Below, in pieces: positions 1 through 5,250 of a DNA stretch of 5,250 bases (its first letter is position 1; every line of letters begins with the position of its first letter). This DNA is from Oscillospiraceae bacterium. GTDB lineage: Bacteria > Bacillota > Clostridia > Oscillospirales > Oscillospiraceae. Both the position numbers and the translations under genes were made by a program. Location of the stretch: assembly GCA_902767395.1 (NCBI GenBank), contig CACXHI010000186.1, forward strand, positions 1 through 5,250, read 5' to 3'. The notes under the pieces are model-generated. The model was not told the origin of the DNA. It worked only from the letters and a program-made list of their open reading frames with translations, and made no database searches.

Positions 1-566
1 AGAAGCTTCTTCACAGCGAAGAGTCAGTTGGGCAAAAAAAGCACAGATCACTTCGCTTCATCGGCGTTACGGCTGCCGTCCTTGCGGTCTTGACTGCATT
101 TGTCCTTGTGGCAAACGCCGCTACAAACGGTGTCATTTTGAATGAACTCAGAATGTGGCTCAATGGTGAGCCGATTACTGCGGGCGACCCACGGATTACG
201 CAAATGACAGACGAGAACAAAAACGAATTGATGCTGATGGAAGCAGATCCCACGGACTATGAGTTCATTGCTGCAAAGACCAACGAAACCGGAGAGCTTC
301 TTTCCGTTGAACGATACCATTCTTCCGAAGACGGGCAGTCTCTGGGTATGACGATGCAGTTGAATCAGGTGGAAGAAGAGAACGGAAGAATCATCCTGCT
401 CTACGGCAGCGACCGGATTGACATCACAGACCAACTCAGTCTTTCCAACAGTTGTTCGGTTGACTATTCCATCTACTGGGACAATGTGCTGCAAACCCAC
501 CTTCTGATTACGATCCAACGTGGGTCTGACGGTACGTACTATGTTTTCACGGAACCCGCTAAATAA
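1..566 (+). CDS. Membrane-anchored protein of unknown function (5' end outside window)
   Basis: The frame is open from the first full codon at base 3 to the TAA at 564-566, giving 187 visible residues. No ATG lies in frame before base 90, and the TTG there falls inside the hydrophobic stretch, so the true start is left of the window. The visible part begins with a short charged segment (rich in K, H, R, E). One membrane helix follows at about residues 19-39 (FIGVTAAVLAVLTAFVLVANA), then about 148 mostly polar, acidic residues. By the positive-inside rule the tail should be cytoplasmic and the large domain extracytoplasmic. The helix is followed by ATNG and then WLNGEP, a layout I associate with small clostridial surface or anti-sigma-like proteins encoded beside ECF sigma factors; that is a weak impression and the upstream neighbour is not visible. 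No catalytic motif is recognised. Third codon positions look less G+C-rich than in the minus-strand operon. Confidence 0.75.
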   Translation, partial: KLLHSEESVGQKKHRSLRFIGVTAAVLAVLTAFVLVANAATNGVILNELRMWLNGEPITAGDPRITQMTDENKNELMLMEADPTDYEFIAAKTNETGELLSVERYHSSEDGQSLGMTMQLNQVEEENGRIILLYGSDRIDITDQLSLSNSCSVDYSIYWDNVLQTHLLITIQRGSDGTYYVFTEPAK

Positions 567-572
567 GCCAAG

Positions 573-614
573 AACGCTGTCTCAACGGAAAAACGTTGGG
601 GCAGCGTTCCTTTT
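573..614 (+). terminator. Intrinsic terminator after the membrane-protein gene, between convergent genes
   Basis: Starting 6 nt after the stop codon at 566, bases 573-587 pair with 594-608 as a continuous 15-bp stem (AACGCTG at 573-579 with CAGCGTT at 602-608), around a 6-base A-rich loop (588-593). It is followed by CC and four T (611-614). Two pairs (580/601 and 582/599) are G-U wobbles in the + strand transcript. In the minus-strand transcript the same positions become C-A mismatches, and the bases beyond the stem are only loosely T-rich. The structure is therefore best suited to terminating the + gene, and may act more weakly on the operon arriving from the right. Confidence 0.8.
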
Positions 615-623
615 GGAGCTTTG

Positions 624-1190
624 CTAAAGCGTCAGCCATTGGAACGGATAGGCTTGAAGCAGTTCCTTTTGGTGGGTCGAGAGCAGAAGGGTTCTCCCCT
701 GCCGCTTTGCAAGAATAAACGCAGCGGTTTGATGCAGCGTGTCCGCGTCCAGCCCGGTAAAGGGCTCGTCCATTAAGATACAATCGCTCTCAGCCCAGAG
801 GGCCCGTGCGATTGCAACGCGCCGCTGCATTCCGCCGGAAAGCGTCTCTATGGGTTGCAAAAGGCTGTCAGAAGGCAGCAGGGCGGACAGAAATTCGCGC
901 GCAGCTTCCCGATCCGCTTTTCCGCCGCGAACGAAAAGAAGCTGTGTAACAGGGGTTGCACCGGGAAGAAGACGGTCCGTTTGAAAGACCGCCGAATACC
1001 GTACGTTGGTGGGGATGCTCCCGCTGTCCGGCGGAATGAGCCCCATCAGAATTCGCAGAAGCGTTGTTTTTCCACGTCCCGAGGGGGCAGTCAGGCCGTA
1101 GAGTCCGCCGATTTGCAGGGTCAGGTTGAAATCTTGAAAAATCACCTTGTCCCCAAAGCTGTGGCACAGATTGCGAATCGGAAGCTCCAT
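624..1190 (-). CDS. ABC importer ATP-binding protein, compact SsuB/TauB-like
   Basis: This 188-residue cytoplasmic ATPase would power import together with the adjacent permease. In order it shows an N-terminal strand with a likely A-loop aromatic (F12), Walker A at about 35-43 (APSGRGKTT), a Q-loop at VFQ (68-70), the signature LSGGM (117-121), Walker B CILMDEP (137-143), a D-loop GLD (146-148) and the switch histidine in STH (171-173). All catalytic elements are present. Two features stand out: the first Walker A residue is Ala instead of the usual Gly, and the protein is short, since SsuB-type ATPases usually exceed 230 residues and this one stops 15 residues after the switch histidine. The ATG at 1190 lies 1 nt after the permease stop. 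Its ribosome binding site (AAGGG/GTGGG, about 1199-1207) lies inside the permease gene, which suggests translational coupling. Substrate cannot be read from an ATPase. It is the last gene of the operon and ends with TAG. Confidence 0.93.
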   Translation of the reverse strand: MELPIRNLCHSFGDKVIFQDFNLTLQIGGLYGLTAPSGRGKTTLLRILMGLIPPDSGSIPTNVRYSAVFQTDRLLPGATPVTQLLFVRGGKADREAAREFLSALLPSDSLLQPIETLSGGMQRRVAIARALWAESDCILMDEPFTGLDADTLHQTAAFILAKRQGRTLLLSTHQKELLQAYPFQWLTL

Positions 1191-1191
1191 C

Positions 1192-1941
1192 TCAACGTCC
1201 CACCCTTCTCAGTATGCCAAGCACGGCCTTTTCAAACAAAAGGCTCAGCACAATCACGGTCAGCGTCCACCCAAACAGCTCCGGCGTTGCAAGATAGACC
1301 TTTGCGAGATACATCTGCTCCCCAATGGAGTGCAGAGGCGTTCCGATGACCTCGGCGGCGATTCCGGCCTTCCAGCTCATGCCGAGTCCGGAGGTACAAG
1401 CGCCGAGAAGATACGGCATCATGGACGGACGGTAGATTCTCCACGCGATCCGTCCGCCGGGAACGCGGAGCACGCGAGCCATTTCCAGCAGCTCGCCGTC
1501 TGCGGAGGATAGGCCGCTCACTGTGGCGAAGAAAATCTGCGGAAAGACGATCAGAAAGGAGACAATCACCGTCAGCTCGCTTGCGCCAAACCAAACCAGA
1601 ATCAGGATGATAAAGGAAGCCACGGGGACGGTTTTCACCAGCGTCAGAAGCGGCGCAAGCAGGGCGCGAAGAACAGAAAAACGGAAAGCGAGAATTCCAA
1701 TCGCCAGTCCCAGAATCAGAGCAAGCAGGAAGCCGAGGGCAACACGACAGAGCGAGCCGCCCACGGATTGCCAAAATCCGGCTGTCGGAAGCATCCGCAA
1801 GAGGGAACCAAGCGTATCCAGCGGAGAGGCAAACAGCACCGGCTTTCCCACAAGCATAGAGGAAGCCTGCCAAACCCCAAGCCAGAACAGGGCAACAAGC
1901 AGTCCCCGGAGAAAGCGGTGGGATGGATTGGCAGGCTTCAT
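1192..1941 (-). CDS. ABC importer permease, SsuC/TauC-like (BPD_transp_1)
   Basis: This 249-residue inner-membrane protein has about six hydrophobic segments, at roughly residues 11-31, 64-86, 93-118, 122-143, 178-200 (less hydrophobic) and 220-244. Between the fourth and fifth lies the cytoplasmic EAA loop that docks on the ATPase, at about 150-178. E153, A155, I169 and P172 fit the E-x-A...I-x-x-P pattern, but the position usually held by Gly is R159. Length and layout match the SsuC/TauC/ThiX group of binding-protein-dependent permeases. The later segments GMSWKAGIAAEVIG (187-200) and SIGEQMYLAKVYL (205-217) are typical of that group as I remember it. The ATG at 1941 follows the binding-protein stop by only 3 nt, with GGGAG at about 1950-1954 as its ribosome binding site. 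It probably works as a homodimer, since only one permease gene is present. Substrate is not determined. Confidence 0.93.
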   Translation of the reverse strand: MKPANPSHRFLRGLLVALFWLGVWQASSMLVGKPVLFASPLDTLGSLLRMLPTAGFWQSVGGSLCRVALGFLLALILGLAIGILAFRFSVLRALLAPLLTLVKTVPVASFIILILVWFGASELTVIVSFLIVFPQIFFATVSGLSSADGELLEMARVLRVPGGRIAWRIYRPSMMPYLLGACTSGLGMSWKAGIAAEVIGTPLHSIGEQMYLAKVYLATPELFGWTLTVIVLSLLFEKAVLGILRRVGR

Positions 1942-1944
1942 GGT

Positions 1945-3078
1945 TTATTCTCCCGTGTAATAGAAAGCGTCGTCGGGCAAGGCCTCGCCAACCGCCTTCG
2001 GGTTCTGGTCAAAGAGGGTCTGGAGATAGCCGGACAGAAGGGTTTTCATCTCAGTGCCGGTGATGGAGACGAGGTTGCAGTAAGGAATGGCCTTCTGCGC
2101 CAAGGGAGCCTTGGCAACGATTCCCATCTGCTCGATCAACGGAGCAGCCTGTTCGGGATGGTCATTGACACGGCTTACACTCCACGCGGCCTCCTTCATG
2201 AAGGTGGCAATCTGGGAGGGATATTCCTCCAAAACCTCCTTGCGAACGACGGTCACGCCGGTCACCAGAGAGCTTTCCTGCGTGTACTGTGTCCACTCAT
2301 CCTGAAGGCTCACGGCAATCCGGAGCTTTTCATTCTGTGCAAGCGCGGCGGTGACGAACGGCTGGGGCAAGAGTCCGATTGCGGTCGTATCCTCGCTCAT
2401 CGCGGCCACAACCTCCTGCGCCTCGGATTTGAATTCCAGTGTGACCTGATCCTCAATGTCATAGGCGTCAAGGAGGAAGCGCAGCGCATATTCCGGCGTC
2501 GTCCCTTTTCCGGTCAGAACGACGGTCTTGCCAAGCAGATCCTTGATCGAATGAACGGTGTCCCCGTTCTCCACCACGTAGAGCACGCCAAGCGTATTGA
2601 TGCCAATGACAGAAAAACCGCCAGCCTTGTTATAAAGCGTTGCTGCGGCGTTCGCAGGCAGAAGCGCAATGTCCGCCTCTCCGCTCACCAGAGCAGCTGT
2701 CACCTCGTCCGCGCCGGTGCACATCGTCGAATGGTAGGTGTTAAAGGTCTTTCCGTTCTTGCTGTCTTCCAGCAGCATAGCCAGTCCCATTGAGGTCGGC
2801 CCCTTCAAAGAATAGACGTTCAGATCAAGCTTTGTTTCATCCAACGACGGTGCAGTTGTCACAGCTTCCGTGGTCTCGGGTGCTTTGGTCTCGTCTGCGT
2901 CCGTGGAGGTGGGATCGGATGCGTCGGTGCCCGCCGACTCCGCAGTCAGGGCAGGGACAGAGGCTGTGGGCTGCGCGGACTCGCTCCCAGTCGAAGAAGC
3001 GGAATTGCCCGTCGAACAGGCGCAGAAGCTCAGGAGCAGAGCAGCAGCAAGAATCAGTGCGAAGATTTTTTTCATCAT
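1945..3078 (-). CDS. ABC transporter substrate-binding lipoprotein, NMT1/SsuA-like
   Basis: This 377-residue exported lipoprotein should capture the substrate outside the membrane for the permease/ATPase pair encoded after it. Residues 1-20 form a signal peptide (MMKKIFALILAAALLLSFCA) with a lipobox F-C-A-C, so Cys21 is the probable lipidated residue. Residues 22-82 are a low-complexity S/T/A/D/E linker that likely holds the domain away from the membrane. The binding domain runs from about 84 to 377. It begins with LNVYSLKGPTSMG and contains GEADIALLPANAAATLYN (133-150), INTLGVLYVVENG (160-172) and GTTPEYALRFLL (192-203), the pattern of periplasmic-binding-protein-like proteins grouped with NMT1/THI5 and SsuA. 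The CCCFC motif of yeast-type THI5 proteins is absent, so HMP synthesis is not suggested. The MM start at 3078 is supported by AGGAG 6 nt upstream. Ligand unknown; sulfonates, nitrate/cyanate or pyrimidine-like compounds are family precedents only. Confidence 0.92.
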   Translation of the reverse strand: MMKKIFALILAAALLLSFCACSTGNSASSTGSESAQPTASVPALTAESAGTDASDPTSTDADETKAPETTEAVTTAPSLDETKLDLNVYSLKGPTSMGLAMLLEDSKNGKTFNTYHSTMCTGADEVTAALVSGEADIALLPANAAATLYNKAGGFSVIGINTLGVLYVVENGDTVHSIKDLLGKTVVLTGKGTTPEYALRFLLDAYDIEDQVTLEFKSEAQEVVAAMSEDTTAIGLLPQPFVTAALAQNEKLRIAVSLQDEWTQYTQESSLVTGVTVVRKEVLEEYPSQIATFMKEAAWSVSRVNDHPEQAAPLIEQMGIVAKAPLAQKAIPYCNLVSITGTEMKTLLSGYLQTLFDQNPKAVGEALPDDAFYYTGE

Positions 3079-3084
3079 TCATTT

Positions 3085-3089
3085 CTCCT
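3085..3089 (-). promoter_or_regulatory. Ribosome binding site of the substrate-binding protein gene
   Basis: AGGAG on the minus strand lies 6 nt before the ATG at 3078 and 9 nt before the next in-frame ATG at 3075. A third ATG at 3082 is out of frame and only 2 nt from this site, too close to be used. This fixes the MMKK start. The nagA-to-lipoprotein gap is 38 nt and shows no convincing promoter or terminator. Confidence 0.75.
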
Positions 3090-3116
3090 ATCAGAATTTG
3101 GAACCTTGGTCCATGA

Positions 3117-4238
3117 TTACAATAGATTACCGCCGAGATAGACAGCCTCCCGGTTCAGTTCTGCATCGCAGACGACAAAATCTGCCAGCTTGCCGTTGGA
3201 AATCGACCCCACACGGTCCAGCGCATGAATCTGTCTGGCAGGATTCCACGTCGCGGCGCGAATTGCATCCTCCTTCGGAATCCCGAAGCGGACAGCGTTG
3301 CGCATACAGTCATAGAGATTCGTGGCGGAACCAGCAATCGTGCCGTCTGCAAGCCGCGCCACATTTTGCGCAAGGAAAACCTGCTGCCCGCCAAGCTCAT
3401 ACTCGCCGTCGGGCATTCCGCAGCAGCGCAGGGCGTCAGAGATCAGGACCATCCGATCCGCGCCGAAGAGTCGGAACGCCATGCGAATCGAAGAAGGATG
3501 GACGTGAATTCCGTCGCAGATGACCTCGGCGGAAACGGCGGCGTTCTCAGAGGCCGCACCGATCACGCCCGGCTTCCTGTGATGGATGGGGGGCATGGCG
3601 TTGTAGAGGTGGGTCAAGTGCGTGGCTCCGGCGTCGATTGCCGCCTTCGCGTGTTCGTAGTCCGAATCCGTGTGGGCAATGGACACCGTGCAGAGCTTTT
3701 TCGCCTGCTCCACGAATTCGACGGAGCCCTCCAGCTCGGGTGCGAGGTCAACGATGGAAATCAGGCCCTCGCTACCGTCGTAGAGCGACTGAAAGGCCGC
3801 AAAGTCCGGCAGACGGAGATACTCGCCGTTCTGCGCGCCCTTTTTCTTTTCCGAGAAGAAGGGGCCTTCCATCTGAACGCCAAGCAGACGGGCGCAACCG
3901 GGGGCCGGAGCCTTGTGCAGCCGCAGACCCGCCTCAAGCGCCTTGGCAATGACAGCGTACGGCAACGTCATAGTCGCCGGCGCGAAGCTTGTCACGCCGA
4001 CGCTGGCCAGATAGCGGGCCATTTTGACGTCTCCCTCATAGGAGCCGTCCGAAAAATCGGCGTTGGAGTTGCCGTGGTTGTGGACGTCAATCAAGCCGGG
4101 AATGACGTATGCGCCGCCGAGATCGACAGCGTCGCGCTTCTCCAGCAGTACGTCGCAGAACCTTCCTTCCTCTACGGAAAAACCGCCGTGAACGAAACGA
4201 AACTCCTCCGTGTAGATAAAAGCATTCTTAAAATTCAT
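3117..4238 (-). CDS. nagA: N-acetylglucosamine-6-phosphate deacetylase
   Basis: NagA hydrolyses GlcNAc-6-phosphate to glucosamine-6-phosphate and acetate in the cytoplasm, feeding amino sugars into glycolysis or wall synthesis. The 373-residue product has the usual family length and amidohydrolase motifs. These are PGLIDVHNHG with the metal pair H53/H55, the metal-binding E124 in QMEGPF, H189 in SIAHTDS, H210 in THLTHLYNAM, R221 in HHRKPG (likely phosphate contact across the dimer), H245 in DGIHVHP and the catalytic D268 in LISDA, followed by PDGEYELGG (276-284). The intact H-x-H suggests the two-metal Bacillus-type centre, not the single-metal E. coli type. Position 136 is Gln (GAQN) where E. 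coli has His; I recall this from other Bacillota. The frame stays open upstream to 4370, but the start at 4238 is preferred. It has GGAGG 6 nt upstream, and the extra 44 residues would be Arg/Pro-rich, unlike any NagA, and would overlap the ROK gene. Confidence 0.95.
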   Translation of the reverse strand: MNFKNAFIYTEEFRFVHGGFSVEEGRFCDVLLEKRDAVDLGGAYVIPGLIDVHNHGNSNADFSDGSYEGDVKMARYLASVGVTSFAPATMTLPYAVIAKALEAGLRLHKAPAPGCARLLGVQMEGPFFSEKKKGAQNGEYLRLPDFAAFQSLYDGSEGLISIVDLAPELEGSVEFVEQAKKLCTVSIAHTDSDYEHAKAAIDAGATHLTHLYNAMPPIHHRKPGVIGAASENAAVSAEVICDGIHVHPSSIRMAFRLFGADRMVLISDALRCCGMPDGEYELGGQQVFLAQNVARLADGTIAGSATNLYDCMRNAVRFGIPKEDAIRAATWNPARQIHALDRVGSISNGKLADFVVCDAELNREAVYLGGNLL

Positions 4239-4244
4239 AATGAT

Positions 4245-4249
4245 CCTCC
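4245..4249 (-). promoter_or_regulatory. Ribosome binding site deciding the nagA start
   Basis: A perfect GGAGG on the minus strand sits 6 nt before the ATG at 4238. It shows that translation starts at MNFKNAF and not at the upstream in-frame codon at 4370, which lies inside the ROK coding region. It begins 6 nt after the 3' arm of the intercistronic inverted repeat (4256-4298). Confidence 0.85.
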
Positions 4250-4255
4250 AACATC

Positions 4256-4298
4256 CCGTACACAGAATGAAGTCACTGGAAATTGATTCTGGGTACGG
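4256..4298 (-). repeat. Imperfect inverted repeat (stem-loop) between the ROK gene and nagA
   Basis: CCGTAC (4256-4261) pairs with GTACGG (4293-4298), and CAGAAT (4263-4268) pairs with ATTCTG (4286-4291). The two helices are separated by one mismatch (4262/4292) and enclose a 17-base loop. The whole element lies in the 79-nt non-coding gap after the ROK stop and ends 6 nt before the nagA GGAGG. No T-run follows on the minus strand, so it does not look like an intrinsic terminator. A role in mRNA processing, stability or tuning of nagA translation is a reasonable inference, and a protein operator is possible. The pairing is directly visible; the function is not. Confidence 0.55.
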
Positions 4299-4317
4299 TT
4301 CCGTGATATGGCGTCCG

Positions 4318-5250
4318 TCAGGGCAAGCTCGCGGCCGCGACCGCCTGACCGACTCTGCGGGTCTTCTCATCCGGCAGCATGACGTTCATCTTCTGAGCCA
4401 GAGCAGGATATTCCACCGCCATGATGCGCTTGCACTCCGCGAGGATGGTATCTCCGCCCTTGCCGGACATGACGCGCCCCAAAACGATCATGTGTTCGAC
4501 GTCGTAGAACATGGAGTAAAGCTCCATCGTATGTGCCAGATAGCATCCGATGGACTCAAAAATCTTGACGGCACGCGCGTCGCCTGCTTCCATCAGCTCC
4601 TGTACGACCTTCAGCTTTTCTGCGGGCGTCAAGCTTTCGTCAAGCTTAATTCCCGCAGCGGGGGCGAGTTTGATGACGGCGTCCTGCGAAAAATACTTGC
4701 AGCCCACTCCGATGTCGTAGGACCATTCATCCATCATTGCATTTTCGGAGAGATCCACGGGCGCAAAAGCCAACTCGTTGAACCAGCCAAGCACGTTGCC
4801 CTTACGGTCCACATAGCCGACAGCCTCTGAGGTGCCCATCGCCATGCCCATAACTGCGGTTGCTCCGAGGCCCATCGCACCGGCCAGAGCAGTCACGTCA
4901 CCGTCGTTGGCGACGACAATCGGGACAGTTCCGTCTCCAATGGCAGCAGCCGCACGGTCAAAGACGGTATGAACCAGCTTACGGACTTCCTTTTCACGGG
5001 GAACCTTAATAAACAGAGAACTGACCATGGGAGCGTTACCGATAAACACACCCGCGGAGGAAACGCCGATTCCGTCCACACGCGGCATTTTAGACGCTGC
5101 GGTCTGGAAGGCTTTGACAATTTCCTCATAGTGATACTGCGGATCAGCCTGCGTCTTGGGATGCCAGACCACTTCCTCGGAATAGACAGTCTTGCCGTCG
5201 ATGACAGCGGAAACCTTGCGATCAGAGCCGCCGGCGTCAAAGCCGATGCG
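4318..5250 (-). CDS. ROK-family sugar kinase-like protein (N-terminal tip outside window)
   Basis: 310 residues are visible; the frame is open to the window edge and the product should lack only its first few residues. It begins with the ATP phosphate-1 motif IGFDAGGSDRKVSAVIDG (visible 2-19), so the GTG at 5172 is internal. N115-D116-G117-D118 in VANDGDVTALAG matches the ROK segment carrying the catalytic aspartate. The nucleotide loop reads GMAMGTSEAVGYVD (135-148), and a late motif LGRVMSGKGGD (257-267) resembles the adenosine-binding region. The zinc-binding H-x-x-G...C-x-C-x-x-x-x-C signature of classical ROK kinases and repressors is absent: the corresponding part reads GWFNELAFAPVDL. 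I recall this form as a recurrent, uncharacterised gut-Bacillota ROK subgroup. No DNA-binding domain is seen, although the extreme N-terminus is missing. Being directly upstream of nagA, it could phosphorylate N-acetylglucosamine or a related sugar, but that is inference. Kinase activity is unproven. Confidence 0.85.
   Translation of the reverse strand, partial: RIGFDAGGSDRKVSAVIDGKTVYSEEVVWHPKTQADPQYHYEEIVKAFQTAASKMPRVDGIGVSSAGVFIGNAPMVSSLFIKVPREKEVRKLVHTVFDRAAAAIGDGTVPIVVANDGDVTALAGAMGLGATAVMGMAMGTSEAVGYVDRKGNVLGWFNELAFAPVDLSENAMMDEWSYDIGVGCKYFSQDAVIKLAPAAGIKLDESLTPAEKLKVVQELMEAGDARAVKIFESIGCYLAHTMELYSMFYDVEHMIVLGRVMSGKGGDTILAECKRIMAVEYPALAQKMNVMLPDEKTRRVGQAVAAASLP

Noticed and set aside
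48..518. 156-codon minus-strand open frame over the left-end membrane-protein gene
   Set aside because: The + frame has a coherent membrane helix, natural stop and terminator. The minus frame has no ribosome binding site or domain.
1768..2793. 341-codon open frame on the + strand opposite the permease and binding-protein genes
   Set aside because: It is the antisense shadow of two well-supported genes, with an R/G/H-rich composition, no recognisable domain and no good ribosome binding site.
3079..3116. Possible promoter or terminator between nagA and the lipoprotein gene
   Set aside because: Only a 3-bp hairpin around ACCTTGGT and no T-run or convincing -35/-10 pair were seen. The gap is better read as an intra-operon spacer with a ribosome binding site.
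3829..3837. GAQN instead of GTHN/GAHN in NagA as a sign of altered specificity
   Set aside because: The His to Gln change is, as I recall, common among Bacillota NagA proteins, and all metal and catalytic residues are intact.
3225..4286. 353-codon open frame on the + strand opposite nagA
   Set aside because: Antisense shadow of a conserved G+C-rich gene. nagA on the other strand carries every expected catalytic motif, while this frame reads as Arg/Val-rich sequence without a domain.
4239..4370. 44-residue N-terminal extension of nagA from an upstream in-frame start
   Set aside because: The extension overlaps the end of the ROK gene, is not NagA-like, and a perfect GGAGG is correctly placed for the start at 4238.
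4629..4648. Short direct repeat GTCAAGCTT...GTCAAGCTT inside the ROK gene
   Set aside because: Two copies of a 9-mer within coding sequence, explained by the local codons; no wider repeat structure was found.

Overview
The window looks like chromosomal DNA from a fairly G+C-rich member of the Clostridia (Bacillota), perhaps a gut Oscillospiraceae-like bacterium. This is inferred from strong GGAGG/AGGAG ribosome binding sites, a lipobox ending in Cys-Ala-Cys, a NagA with the two-histidine metal motif, and protein styles I associate with that group. The placement is by pattern recognition only, with no database search.

Layout. The left end (1-566, + strand) carries the 3' part of a gene for a small single-pass membrane protein with an extracytoplasmic domain of unknown function. 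It ends at a strong intrinsic terminator (573-614). The rest of the window (624-5250) is one tightly packed run of minus-strand genes that converges on this terminator. In transcription order (right to left) they are: a ROK-family sugar kinase-like protein (5' end outside the window), N-acetylglucosamine-6-phosphate deacetylase (nagA), a lipoprotein substrate-binding protein, a permease and a compact ATPase. The last three form a complete ABC importer of the SsuABC/TauABC/NMT1 type. The gaps are 79, 38, 3 and 1 nt, so the five genes probably form one operon, with translational coupling likely at the last two junctions. The only intercistronic gap of any size, ROK-nagA, contains a clear imperfect inverted repeat just upstream of the nagA ribosome binding site.

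How the genes may work together. NagA removes the acetyl group from GlcNAc-6-phosphate, and the neighbouring ROK protein is a plausible, though divergent, amino-sugar kinase or sugar sensor. The importer is of a type normally linked to sulfonates, nitrate or pyrimidine-like compounds rather than sugars, so its substrate and its connection to amino-sugar metabolism are open. No mobile element, CRISPR array, tRNA or rRNA was seen. Most of the window is ordinary metabolic sequence. The points worth a second look are the odd operon pairing, the divergent ROK protein and the intercistronic stem-loop.
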